Assembly (NCBI GenBank): GCA_016722705.1
Contig: JADKGN010000001.1
Location: 682,001-746,000, forward strand
DNA: 64,000 nt
Source of the DNA: Candidatus Dechloromonas phosphoritropha
GTDB lineage: Bacteria; Pseudomonadota; Gammaproteobacteria; Burkholderiales; Rhodocyclaceae
Direction of reading: 5' to 3'
Translations under genes and position numbers: made by a program
Notes under the pieces: model-generated
Told to the model about the DNA's origin: nothing
The model's database searches: none
Seen by the model: only the letters and a program-made list of their open reading frames with translations
In this document: one piece after another, positions 42,001 to 50,582 of the stretch
How positions within the stretch are numbered: the stretch's first letter is position 1
Layout of the letters: every line of letters starts with the position of its first letter

Positions 42001-44379
42001 ATCGGCGTGCTCGGCGAGGCGAATTAGTGCACTTTCGCGGATGGACGTTGCTGTCGTCTTGGAGCGAATGCCGGCCGGCATATATTCGGTAACGCTCAGG
42101 CCCTCGCTTGGTACAGCCTCGGGCAATTGCGCCGCGATATGCAGAGATGTTCCGCGCACAAAGGTCAGCGTGCGCACAGCGTTGACATCGTCTTTTTGCA
42201 AATGGACGCCGGCTGCATCGAGCCGTGCGATGTCGACTGCCTGCGTGAAAAATGCCGCTGGCAGCGCACTGTCGAGTGTGAAAGTGCCGCCGGCGATAGC
42301 AGTGATAAAACGCAATTCGTCGCCAGTCGCGGCGCCGGACAAGCGAATCGACAAGCCGTCGCGTGAAACGCCTGAAACAAACACATCGCCCAGCGCCGCC
42401 GCAGCAGGTGCGGTCAGCGTGACGGCGGTGAGTGTCGTGCCTGTAGCATCGGTCGTGGCGGCTGCTGTCGCATTGGCGCTGCGCACGCGGTAAACGTCGG
42501 CCGCTACTTCGTTGGTGGCGGCGCGGTAGGTGCCCGCATTTGAACACTCGATTAAATCGCGTTGCGAGGTGTCTTCCAGTGTGCTCATCTGGTCACCATT
42601 GACCCAGATCACATTGCCCATTGTGAACACACTGCCGCTGGCATTCCAGATGCTGTTGAGCGGAAATGCGAACGGTACCATCAGACGCGACGACCCGAGC
42701 AAGGGTGGCAAACCATTCCACGGTGCGATGCGCTTCCATCCGGTTAAATTCCAGGCCGGCATGAAGCCGGGGAAGGTCGCCAGAATGAATATGACGAGAC
42801 TGATCAATTCCATTTGAAAAGCAATGCTGGTCACTTGCATTGACCACAGAAAAGCAGAGATTGTCGACCAGATCAGGCCCATGAAATTGTGGCCGTTGGG
42901 ATCGCAGAAATTGACCGGGTCGCGATTGCACCAGTCGTAGGCTGCCTGTTGACTTAACAGATGGCCGGTGCCGCCGGGCAGTGCGCCGAGCACTGGGCGC
43001 GCCGCACCCGGCATGCGGTCAAGCGCGTGCGTGCCGAACCACGAATCGGCGCTGATGAATTGGCCGATGGTGGGGTCGAGCCAGCGGCTGCCGGCATGCA
43101 ATAAGCCGGTGGCGCTGTCGCCAAATAGGCACGCGTAGCCGGGGATGCCGCCCACAATTGGCGAGTCGGCGCCGTAGGGGTCGGCATGCACGACGGGTTG
43201 CAATTGGCCGTCAGGCGTGCCGATCGCCGCTAGCGTGCCGCCGTGCACGCGATGAAACGATTGACTCAACGGCCCGCCGCAGACGCCGTCTACGACGCCG
43301 ATGCACGCGGAGCCAAGCCACAAATAGCTGCGCAGCACGGCCCCGTCGGCCGCGCAATCGGCAATGCGGTGGCCGTCGAAATCAACGATGTAGTAGATAA
43401 TTCCTTGCGCGCTTTCCCGGCCGACCAAACGGCCGAAACCGTCGTACAAATAATTCACACAGGAGCCATCGGCGAGCGTGACCGAAGCCAGTTGCCCGAA
43501 CAGGTTGTAGCGATATTCCTGCGTGCCGCTGTCATCGTAGCGGGCGCAGCGGCGACCGAGCGCGTCGTAATCAAAACGCACATTGCCGGCCTGCATGATA
43601 TGTGGGGCATCGCTGTATGAAAATGCGGTGTCGCCGGCCTTGGTCAGGCACCGTTGCGCATTGAATTCATAATGCACGGAGTCGCACGCACACAGATGGC
43701 CGTCGGCGTCGTAAGCAAATTGCTGCTCCCCGGCGCGAGTGACGCGGCCATGGTCGTCGTAGGCGTAGTGCTGGTCAACTGCGGCCTCGCCCGCCAAATC
43801 GGTGTGCGCTATGCGCTGCAGCCGGCGTTGGGCGATGTCGTTTTTTTCGCCAGTTGCGTCATCGGCTGCGTCTGTCGATATTTCGAATTCGATCCATTGC
43901 TCGGTGCTGGTAACGCCGTTGGCGAACCGTATGTGTGGCGCTTCCAGTTGCGCATAGCGCTGACTGCCGCAGCTTATGATGTTGCCGAGACGTAGCCATT
44001 CTGCACTGTTGGGATAGCGGATGGCCAGCACGCGGCCCTGTGCATCGCGGCGGTAATCGACGCGCCATTCGTGGCCGTCAATGCGATAGATCATGTGCGT
44101 GGGAAAATGCTGCGCGTCGAACCGCACTTCACTTTCAACGCGTGCGGTGCAGGCGCGCATCGCATCGCCGGTGCGGCTGTAGTGAACGGATTCGCCGCCG
44201 CTGTGCTCGAGTCTATGCAATTCGCCATTGCCGTCGTACACGTAGCGCAGGGTGCTGCCGTCGGGTTCTTCGACCAGTTGCAGGCGCTGGAGAAAATCGT
44301 ATTGCTCGATGCGCTCGGCGCCATTCGCCAGCTGCACAGCTTTAATGACACGATCTGGGCGCCGCAAATTCGCGTTCAT
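39097..44379 (-). CDS. Rhs-repeat protein with HExxH-containing C-terminal region (candidate CIS effector)
   Basis: 1,760 residues, last gene of the injection-system operon. Residues 1-498 are Rhs/YD-repeat shell (YDDHGRVTRAGEQQFAYDAD, YDALGRR, YNLFGQL, YDGFGRLVGRES), ending in an Rhs core-like segment (DPTIGQFISADSW, then NRDPVNFCDPNGHN at 484-498). The shell is shorter than in classic Rhs proteins. A hydrophobic stretch follows at about 500-545. Residues 1192-1196 read HEMRH, an HExxH zinc-peptidase motif, flanked by hydrophobic stretches (PFFFSFPLPWLINLGF and SLFALVAWGIGSAAGA). The last ~250 residues look like beta-sandwich modules. Rhs shells commonly encapsulate toxins; a protease or membrane-active payload is inferred. 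No immunity gene is evident downstream. Confidence 0.8.
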   Translation of the reverse strand: MNANLRRPDRVIKAVQLANGAERIEQYDFLQRLQLVEEPDGSTLRYVYDGNGELHRLEHSGGESVHYSRTGDAMRACTARVESEVRFDAQHFPTHMIYRIDGHEWRVDYRRDAQGRVLAIRYPNSAEWLRLGNIISCGSQRYAQLEAPHIRFANGVTSTEQWIEFEISTDAADDATGEKNDIAQRRLQRIAHTDLAGEAAVDQHYAYDDHGRVTRAGEQQFAYDADGHLCACDSVHYEFNAQRCLTKAGDTAFSYSDAPHIMQAGNVRFDYDALGRRCARYDDSGTQEYRYNLFGQLASVTLADGSCVNYLYDGFGRLVGRESAQGIIYYIVDFDGHRIADCAADGAVLRSYLWLGSACIGVVDGVCGGPLSQSFHRVHGGTLAAIGTPDGQLQPVVHADPYGADSPIVGGIPGYACLFGDSATGLLHAGSRWLDPTIGQFISADSWFGTHALDRMPGAARPVLGALPGGTGHLLSQQAAYDWCNRDPVNFCDPNGHNFMGLIWSTISAFLWSMQVTSIAFQMELISLVIFILATFPGFMPAWNLTGWKRIAPWNGLPPLLGSSRLMVPFAFPLNSIWNASGSVFTMGNVIWVNGDQMSTLEDTSQRDLIECSNAGTYRAATNEVAADVYRVRSANATAAATTDATGTTLTAVTLTAPAAAALGDVFVSGVSRDGLSIRLSGAATGDELRFITAIAGGTFTLDSALPAAFFTQAVDIARLDAAGVHLQKDDVNAVRTLTFVRGTSLHIAAQLPEAVPSEGLSVTEYMPAGIRSKTTATSIRESALIRLAEHADQALYAVSDFLRVRAGTDYTARALSRLRGTRDLILDSALPPDPTAIKYLQVEVAKMMADGAAIANQTATGDRLNVGNIADLRKGDGVAVDNTGGAPVTTERRIVKQVFVSCPLAALPAALQAVAITVDIMTADTSKQAKGKSSSATEIATDQGDAGHFETDQPVRVRKAPSMDFFTTIASVDNSHNKLTLADALPVVDFPNGTDVTVHLMTQTKRLTAEPSAAPATQVTLLVERPNSPILNDVIRIRAASAVQGGALRQINAAPTVIAQLDSALSATHTANLSVQRFSPVANTLKGNASAPTVQLRFTINGSVNPYVQNDELFFVQGEEGYGKVFAPPVGQVIEIEHPLEFALGANNIIVQRITPTGANTPDAKLKESLILIPSDPNEDPITRRRAVESHEMRHVWQYSVLGPFFFSFPLPWLINLGFSAFGSEATGNSANKVMRHIGLGGLDSLFALVAWGIGSAAGATSKAANLDGELIDVDRKVIQFSTDADIEKIKTFTEGSPCEAAKGDYSTFNVIETLDVGQKKVTLRFSLESDKFATNDRVKISVSPFEKIRATVNKWFSLNLEQLWSNHIPVSWGRVLSKFLNRDSWFPLLGLYPIGFAMASGNQSRMHFEQDASYHSGDLYNNLATSDPAEIYVGQFSRVFGFLQGRGFGDTATGLSDINPLEFLTVETPAVNVGGVALTPTELVYGSVDANSVGRVRFRENYYMHMKDQVENAVGAFFAASQPGTYILHVSGELPAGQLVNTVGFDADFQKLRNIKVKALTVTPAGTAADPLFETETLRFTITGDSKAKYDLQYQGTAPATTLIFDAADSLHVTVPVGTTGVHNLAIKATYQDTDAVFHGSGQLDPIGLTAAQLSNICQMLQVNVQALVAPVIAAVEAGKTQTFQMPIAPASITVTSPLPAGAAVNASVINGSGRPATLTFVAPNAVTAATAVTFNLVFGSGANTKTIPVSVQVTPKP

Positions 44380-44420
44380 TTTTTGTACTCCATTATGACC
44401 TGCGTCCCTTTCACAAACAC

Positions 44421-47400
44421 CTACCCAATCGTCACCGATGCGCTCGCACTGTTGATACCACCCTCGGGAAATGCAGCCAATACATCATCGAGCGCTGCTT
44501 CCACTTCCGCGACTACAGTGGGCAGTTCATCGCGAATACGGGCGATGGCATCGACCAGTGGCTGAAACAGCAGATGCGGGTCCAGCTTTGCCACCAAATC
44601 GCTGATGGGTTGCAGGGTCTGTATCACGGGCGCCAGTAACTGACTCGGTTTTAGTTGGGCCAACTGATCCTGTAGCGCATGAAAGGGTGCGGGGTCCGGC
44701 AATAATTTTGCGACGAGGTCATGCAGTTTCTGAATCAGTGCATCTCGCAGGCCATTGAGTTCATTGATGATGATGGCTGGATCGAAGGCGCCGAGCTGGC
44801 GTTTCACTACATCGAAAATCAGCTGTAATTCATCTTTGAAGCGTGCCGGTGAAAACTCCAATACCTGTTGCTTCAGTGCTGCGTGCAGGCTGTCGGCGAC
44901 ATGGGCCAGTGCGCTCGGTGTAATCGGCAGAATAAATTCCTCTGCGATGCGGCCGAGCTCCTCGAACGCGGCTGCGACGATATGTTGCAGTGCAACAATA
45001 CGTGTGCCGATGCGATCGAACAGTGTGTTGATTTCAACGCGCAACGGTGCCGGGTCAAGTTCGTGCAGTGCCTGCCGGATGGTGTCACCGGTCAGTTCGG
45101 GCAGGCGCAGGAAATTGGGCAGCAGATTTTGTATTTGCGTCAATGCCGGAAACGCAGTGCGCAGCGCGCTGACATCCAGATTGGCCTGCACCTGCAGCGA
45201 GGCGCCGGCGAGGCCTTCGAATTGGACGCGGCCGGGCACCAGAACCAGCGGATTCATCTCATTGAGCAACGCAAGCACACGCGCCGCCGTGGCCGTATCG
45301 GCCGGTGCGGTTGCCTGCTGCGCGGCAACGGCGATCGCACCGACGGCGTCGTGATAAGCGAGCACGGCGCCGCTCATTTGCACGGATATCTGTGCCGGCT
45401 CGAAGGTGAGCCGGGCCTGCACCATTGCGGCTTCAACCTGCGCGACAACCGACTGCGGATTCAGAACGTCGAGTCCGCCTTGCAAAGCTTGCTGCAAACT
45501 GGCAGCTGCTGTCTGTAGCACGCTGTTGTCGAGCCGATTGAATGCTTGGGTCAATTGCCGGTGCAGATCGATCAGCGGCACCAGCATATCGCCGATGCGA
45601 AAGCCGAACAGGGCGTCGTCGGCTTCCGGCCCCGGTGGCATCGCAGCCTGTAGATTGGCGCTGGTGATGATGGCGGGCGGCCCTGCGGCGCCACCGACAT
45701 TGCTGACCATGCTATCGCCGTGCGGTTCGAGCAATTGAATAAAGCGCGTTGGCTGCAGCGCGTCAATCACGTCAGCAATCGGTTTGAACAAGGCTTCCAG
45801 CGGCGCGAAGATCACATCGGGATTTAAAATCGCATCGACCTTGGCCGACAGTTCCGCATAAATGCCCGTGATCGGCGCCAGCACTTCGGAAAAGTCGAGC
45901 GAGTGAATGGCGTCTTCAATCGGCTTCAGAGCGTCCTGCAACAACAGGGTGAATTGCTCGGGACCGATTTTGGAAAATTCAGCCAGCAATTCGTCGACGG
46001 GTTTATCCAGATCGCGGGTCAGCACGGCAGGGTCGAGCATCTGCAACTGTGCGGTGACGGCGCTGATTTTGTCCGCTGCCTGCTGAATCAATGCGGTGGG
46101 ATCGATTTCGTTGAGTACATCGTTCAACGGCGGATTGATGGTGCCGGCCAGATCGAGATTGCGCAGAAATTCGGCACCGGCTTTCAAAGTAGTCACCGCC
46201 GGCTCCGGCAGATTCGACACATCCAGCGCTGCCACTTGGTCGCGTAATCTATTGAGCTCGCCCACCACCACCTGCGCCGGTTGTTCGAGATCGAAATCGG
46301 CGAGCGCAGTGTCGATGCTGCCGACGCTGTCGGTAATTGCCTGCAATGCGGGCTGCACATTTTCAGAAAGACTTTGCAACTGCGCGGTCAAATTGTCGAG
46401 CGTGGTGCGCAGGGTTTGAATTTGCGCGCTGATCTGGTTGATCGCATCCTCCACACCAGTCCACAGCGAGCCGATCGAATTCAGAATGGCGTTTTCGGAA
46501 AACGTATCCAGCCTGGTTTCAATGCTGGTGAAAAAGTCGTGTACGGGCTGTTTGATAAAATTGGGATCGATCACTTCAATGGTCGCGGCGAGCTGGCGCA
46601 AAGCGGCTTCCGCCTGCTGGGCCAGATCGCGAAACGGCAGCGATTCGATTGCATGCAGAATGCGCTGCTGAAAATTCACCAGCAGCGTGCGGAACTGGCC
46701 GAGCGGGCTGCTTTCGACATAGGCGATAAGCTGATCCACCAGGCCGCGCACCAGCTTGAGAATATCGTCCTCGGTCGGCTCCCACGCTTCAATGCGCGCG
46801 GCAGTGCTTTCGAGTTGAGTGCGTATGCCGCTGATGATAGGCGTAAGACGAAAGTCGTGCGGTTGCGGAATGGCGCTGATGTGCGCGGCTACATCGGCCA
46901 TGCCACGCAGATCGACGCGGGCGAGATTGCCGAGGCTCGCCTGCAACAAATGGTCGCGTACCGATTTCAGTTCAATCAGCAGGCTCAATTCACCATGCAG
47001 GCTGGCTTCGAGTGCGCTCCAGTCAACAGTACCGGTCGCGCGGAACTTGATGTCCTGCCATAACGACAGCCGCTGCGCGGGCATATCGCGCCAGCGTGTC
47101 AGCTCGGCGCCGGCCGGCACAATGTCCACCAGCGGAGCCAGTATGCCATGCAGCGCTGTCGTCGCCGTGCTCAACAAATCGGGTGGCATGCCGGCGAGGC
47201 CCCGCGCAATCAGCGCAGTGACCTCATCGGCGCTCGGCGCGTGGTCTTTCCAGCCCAGCATGGCCTGAAAGAGTTTCAGGAACTGCTCCAGTTCGCCGAG
47301 CAGCGAAGTGACTTCCTCGCCGGGCTTGAAGAGACTGCCGAGGTCGCCGATGGTTTTTTCGACAAAGCCTGTGACGTCCTGATCGATACTGCCGGAGAGC

Positions 47401-47729
47401 AGGCTGTCTTTGAGTGGGCCGAACAGCGCCAGTACCTGCTCGATTTCCGCGCCAATCGCCTGTATGTCGCCGAGGGCGCTGGCCGGCAGCTGCTGCGCGA
47501 GATCGCGAATCGGACCCATCAGCGAGTCAATGTTCGGCAATTGCGCGGCTTCATCACCGAGTGTTTGCAGGCCAGACAGCAATGCGCCGACTGGGTTGCC
47601 GCTATCGGCACCGCTGCGCACTGCGGCGAGTGCTTGCTGTGCATTGGTCGCCAGCGTCGCGATCTGCTGCGGCACATCTTGCAGTGTCGCCAGATCCTCC
47701 GCGGAAATTGTCAGATCAAAACTTCCCAT
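44421..47729 (-). CDS. Large all-helical protein, candidate tape measure
   Basis: 1,102 residues, predicted almost entirely helical with little Cys or aromatic content and no transmembrane run. From about residue 530 on there are degenerate helical units of roughly 35-45 residues, each opening with a Pro-capped turn (DPTALIQQ, DPAVLTRDL, NPDVIFAPLEALFKPI, DPAIIINEL, DPHLLFQPLVDAI). The family is not recognised. It lies downstream of the baseplate and fibre genes, the relative place of Afp14/Pvc14, and its length and helicity fit a tape-measure protein. A structural or effector-chaperone role is possible instead. Confidence 0.5.
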   Translation of the reverse strand: MGSFDLTISAEDLATLQDVPQQIATLATNAQQALAAVRSGADSGNPVGALLSGLQTLGDEAAQLPNIDSLMGPIRDLAQQLPASALGDIQAIGAEIEQVLALFGPLKDSLLSGSIDQDVTGFVEKTIGDLGSLFKPGEEVTSLLGELEQFLKLFQAMLGWKDHAPSADEVTALIARGLAGMPPDLLSTATTALHGILAPLVDIVPAGAELTRWRDMPAQRLSLWQDIKFRATGTVDWSALEASLHGELSLLIELKSVRDHLLQASLGNLARVDLRGMADVAAHISAIPQPHDFRLTPIISGIRTQLESTAARIEAWEPTEDDILKLVRGLVDQLIAYVESSPLGQFRTLLVNFQQRILHAIESLPFRDLAQQAEAALRQLAATIEVIDPNFIKQPVHDFFTSIETRLDTFSENAILNSIGSLWTGVEDAINQISAQIQTLRTTLDNLTAQLQSLSENVQPALQAITDSVGSIDTALADFDLEQPAQVVVGELNRLRDQVAALDVSNLPEPAVTTLKAGAEFLRNLDLAGTINPPLNDVLNEIDPTALIQQAADKISAVTAQLQMLDPAVLTRDLDKPVDELLAEFSKIGPEQFTLLLQDALKPIEDAIHSLDFSEVLAPITGIYAELSAKVDAILNPDVIFAPLEALFKPIADVIDALQPTRFIQLLEPHGDSMVSNVGGAAGPPAIITSANLQAAMPPGPEADDALFGFRIGDMLVPLIDLHRQLTQAFNRLDNSVLQTAAASLQQALQGGLDVLNPQSVVAQVEAAMVQARLTFEPAQISVQMSGAVLAYHDAVGAIAVAAQQATAPADTATAARVLALLNEMNPLVLVPGRVQFEGLAGASLQVQANLDVSALRTAFPALTQIQNLLPNFLRLPELTGDTIRQALHELDPAPLRVEINTLFDRIGTRIVALQHIVAAAFEELGRIAEEFILPITPSALAHVADSLHAALKQQVLEFSPARFKDELQLIFDVVKRQLGAFDPAIIINELNGLRDALIQKLHDLVAKLLPDPAPFHALQDQLAQLKPSQLLAPVIQTLQPISDLVAKLDPHLLFQPLVDAIARIRDELPTVVAEVEAALDDVLAAFPEGGINSASASVTIG

Positions 47730-47731
47730 CG

Positions 47732-49525
47732 TCAGGCTCCACTGTTGTTGCTGCCATTCGCGGCGGCGAACGGGTCATAGCTGAGCGTCAGCGTTTCCAC
47801 GACGAGGTCAATGGCGCTGCGTGAAAACAGCAGGAATTCGCTGTCGACGCGGCCTTGTCCGGCCTGTGTGGCCAGTGCGGCATGCACAGCGGGCGGCAGG
47901 GCGGCGTTATCCAGCACGTATTCGCGCGCGGATTGTTGCTGAGCGTTGGCGAGCAGATTGTTTTGCAAGATGTTGCTGCCGCATTGCAGGCGTATCTGCG
48001 GTGCGGTGATTGGTTCATCCACCTGATGAAAAAGTTGCACCAACGGTAATTGGGGGGCGTTGAGTTGGGGGTTGGGCGCTCCCCAGGTAGCACCGCGATC
48101 AATGCTCACGCGGCTGCTGGCCGCCGCGACACTGGCATCGGCGCTCGTGCAAAACCAGCGCACTTCGCCTTTGTTGGTGCGCAGAGCTAGCCAGATTGGC
48201 GCGTTGCCAGCGACTACTTTTAACGGTGTCGGCAAAACCAATTCTAGCCAGCCGGCAAAACCGGCTTCCAGTTGTTTGACTTGCGGGGCGGCGACGGTAG
48301 CACCGGGCAAATTGGCGATATCGCTACGAATCTCCAGCACGACTTCAGCGGCTTCGAAGCAGCCCAGATAAATGCGTACGCTTTTGATCGACACGACGCT
48401 GCCAATGGCTTCGCCGCTGCGCGGCGCCACTGGGCTGGCGCAGGCGATCCAATGTTCGAGCCCGAGGCGCAAGCCGCTTGACGGCGCTGTTAGAGAGGGC
48501 TCGGGTGAGGCCGCATTTAGCTCGCGTCCCAGCAGTTTGATGGTGAGCCGCATGTTGCTTTTAAGCGGGGCCAAAGCGGCGGGTGCGCCGAGCGTGAAGG
48601 CGGTGCATTCGCCGCGCAGCGCGAATGTTTTGGGTGAGTCGCCAAAAGGCTGCACTTGATATTCAGCCACCAGCGAGCGCGTGACGATTTCAATCGCTGC
48701 ACCGCAATCCGAATGAAAGCGCAGCGGCACCGGTAGGGCGGCGGTGTCAGTGGATGCCGCTTGCAGCGCATCCGATAAATGTTTCTGCGCGAGCGGTGCA
48801 AAGCTGATTTCCTGATTACCCGCTTCCGGTAGCAGTACGCCGGGGTTTTGCCACAGCATCAGCGCTTCTTCGTTCGGCGCCAGCGTAACCGATAGATTGC
48901 GCGGGGCGGCGTCGAGCACCACGCGATGAATACCGGGTGTCAGTGTAATTTCAGTCAGATCGGTGGGTGACGTGCCATTGACCAGTTGAGCCAGTTGAAT
49001 TAGCCAGGCATTACCCAGCACTGACGGCAGCTTAAGCAAATAGTGTTGATTACCGAGGTCGGTGGCGCTCATGCCGCCCAGTGTGGGGCCATACATCGGG
49101 CCTGGACTCCCAAAGTCGGGGGATGCGAATAGCGGCACGCCTGCTTGCAGTGCGCCGTTTTTGCTGGCGGCGCGGACGACGACATGCGTGGTGGGCGAAC
49201 CTGGGGCCGGCGTGTAGCTGTAACTAATTTCGACTTTTTTCAGCCGCGACGGTTCGTTTGTCGAAATAAATACGCCCTTGTTGCCGTTGTTGGTGACACT
49301 GTATTGCTCGATGTCGAGATCTTTTGAGTGGCAGCGCAACACCAGTCGCGCTTCGGTGACGACGATGGCATCCATGCCACGCAGATAGGGCACCGACAAC
49401 GCATGGTCAACATCGCCGCCGTCTTCTTCGGCAAAGTCGACAATGTTGAGTGCCGCGATGATGCCGAATACCAGATCGGAAATTTGGCTCTGAGTAAAGG
49501 CGAGTGGATAGAAGAGTGCGTTCAT
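47732..49525 (-). CDS. Uncharacterised CIS-locus protein, beta-rich
   Basis: 597 residues, not recognised. The N-terminus (FYPLAFTQSQISDLVFGIIA) is followed by long beta-rich stretches with repeated Val/Leu/Thr patterning (HYLLKLPSVLGNAWLIQLAQ, LTEITLTPGIHRVVLDAAPR, WLELVLPTPLKVVAGNAPIW). WFCTSADASVAAASSRVSIDRGATW resembles a jelly-roll or lectin-like surface protein. It sits 2 bases from the next gene in a tightly packed operon. A surface or fibre component is a guess from context. Confidence 0.45.
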   Translation of the reverse strand: MNALFYPLAFTQSQISDLVFGIIAALNIVDFAEEDGGDVDHALSVPYLRGMDAIVVTEARLVLRCHSKDLDIEQYSVTNNGNKGVFISTNEPSRLKKVEISYSYTPAPGSPTTHVVVRAASKNGALQAGVPLFASPDFGSPGPMYGPTLGGMSATDLGNQHYLLKLPSVLGNAWLIQLAQLVNGTSPTDLTEITLTPGIHRVVLDAAPRNLSVTLAPNEEALMLWQNPGVLLPEAGNQEISFAPLAQKHLSDALQAASTDTAALPVPLRFHSDCGAAIEIVTRSLVAEYQVQPFGDSPKTFALRGECTAFTLGAPAALAPLKSNMRLTIKLLGRELNAASPEPSLTAPSSGLRLGLEHWIACASPVAPRSGEAIGSVVSIKSVRIYLGCFEAAEVVLEIRSDIANLPGATVAAPQVKQLEAGFAGWLELVLPTPLKVVAGNAPIWLALRTNKGEVRWFCTSADASVAAASSRVSIDRGATWGAPNPQLNAPQLPLVQLFHQVDEPITAPQIRLQCGSNILQNNLLANAQQQSAREYVLDNAALPPAVHAALATQAGQGRVDSEFLLFSRSAIDLVVETLTLSYDPFAAANGSNNSGA

Positions 49526-49526
49526 C

Positions 49527-50459
49527 TCAGCCCGGCTCCAAACGCATCGCGATCGATCCGATGAAGATGCCGCGATGGCCGTCCGGCGTCGCGAGGTGGA
49601 TGGCGACGTATTCGGTGCGGCCGCGGGCGATGGGTGCGGCCGGTGCCTGATAGGTGATGGCGGTCAGCGGTGGCGTCACGGCGATCACGCGGAATCCTGT
49701 TTCCTGTCCCGCGCTGCCGCTAATGATACTGCCGCGCTGCGCCGGCGGCGCGTCACTCAACACGGTTGCTGCCAGTTGCAGCGGCGCGTCGACTGCTGGG
49801 TCGCGATTCAGTAGACGCGATGTTGGCAGCGAGCGCGTTGAGACGACGGCGGTCTGGCCGGCCCGCAACACGGGGTGGCTGGCAACAATGGTGAGCGGCA
49901 GCGCAACGCTAACGGTATCGATGGCGAGAATTTCGCCTTCGTCCTGTGTGACGCCGGGCGGCCAGATTTCGACGCTGCCGCGATATTGCAGACGTGCCGA
50001 GAGCAATCCGGAATCCGCGTCGGCATCGCGTACCACGGCACCGGTAGTCAGCGCCAACGACAACATGCGAAAGCCCGGATCGGGGTCGGCCACAGCAAAT
50101 GCTTTGCCGTTCATCAAATCCGGGTGCGCCAGTGCATGACCGATCAGCGATACATCGGCGAGTAACAAAGCGCGCGCAGCGGCGAGTTCCGTCGCACCAT
50201 TGCCGGCCGGGAGTATGCCGTAATCGACGATAACGTTTAATTGCAAGGGCAGAATGCGGCGACTGCGCGTACCGTCGAACGCAAATTGCTCGCGTTCGAA
50301 CAGCGGCGCCGGCGTCATCTCGCCCAGCGCCACCAGTACCGCCGCGCGCCCAACTGCCGGTGCCGCCGGGCCGGGTGCTTCCAGCACATCGAGATGTGCA
50401 CGCGTGACCAGCGTATCGGCAAGAATCGATGTCAGTTTTTGTTCAATGGTGCCGAGCAT
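49527..50459 (-). CDS. Uncharacterised CIS-locus protein; possible terminator or adaptor
   Basis: 310 residues. The N-terminus (MLGTIEQKLTSILADTLVTR) and the following beta-rich region with LPLQLNVIVDYGILPAG vaguely recall Pvc16/DUF4255-type tail terminators, but not strongly enough for a firm call. The C-terminal ~100 residues (TGFRVIAVTPPLTAITYQAP to DGHRGIFIGSIAMRLEPG) look like a separate beta domain. It follows the coiled-coil gene after a possible terminator and is packed against the 597-residue gene. Confidence 0.4.
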   Translation of the reverse strand: MLGTIEQKLTSILADTLVTRAHLDVLEAPGPAAPAVGRAAVLVALGEMTPAPLFEREQFAFDGTRSRRILPLQLNVIVDYGILPAGNGATELAAARALLLADVSLIGHALAHPDLMNGKAFAVADPDPGFRMLSLALTTGAVVRDADADSGLLSARLQYRGSVEIWPPGVTQDEGEILAIDTVSVALPLTIVASHPVLRAGQTAVVSTRSLPTSRLLNRDPAVDAPLQLAATVLSDAPPAQRGSIISGSAGQETGFRVIAVTPPLTAITYQAPAAPIARGRTEYVAIHLATPDGHRGIFIGSIAMRLEPG

Positions 50460-50503
50460 CCAGCGCTAATCCTGTAGCCAAAAATACAATAAAAATTAAG
50501 CCG

Positions 50504-50523
50504 CCCTGCCCTTTCCCGCAGGG
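50504..50523 (-). terminator. Possible intra-operon terminator or attenuator
   Basis: On the minus strand CCCTGC and GCAGGG (50518-50523 and 50504-50509) form a 6-bp stem with an 8-base loop, followed by CGGCTTAATTTTTATTG. It falls in the 123-bp gap between the coiled-coil gene and the 310-residue gene. It could lower expression of the distal effector end of the operon. The stem is short, so confidence is low. Confidence 0.35.
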
Positions 50524-50582
50524 AGAAGAGACTTGTTCCGTGCCTTTCCACAATGCCTTCGTCAACAACATGCATTGAACAT

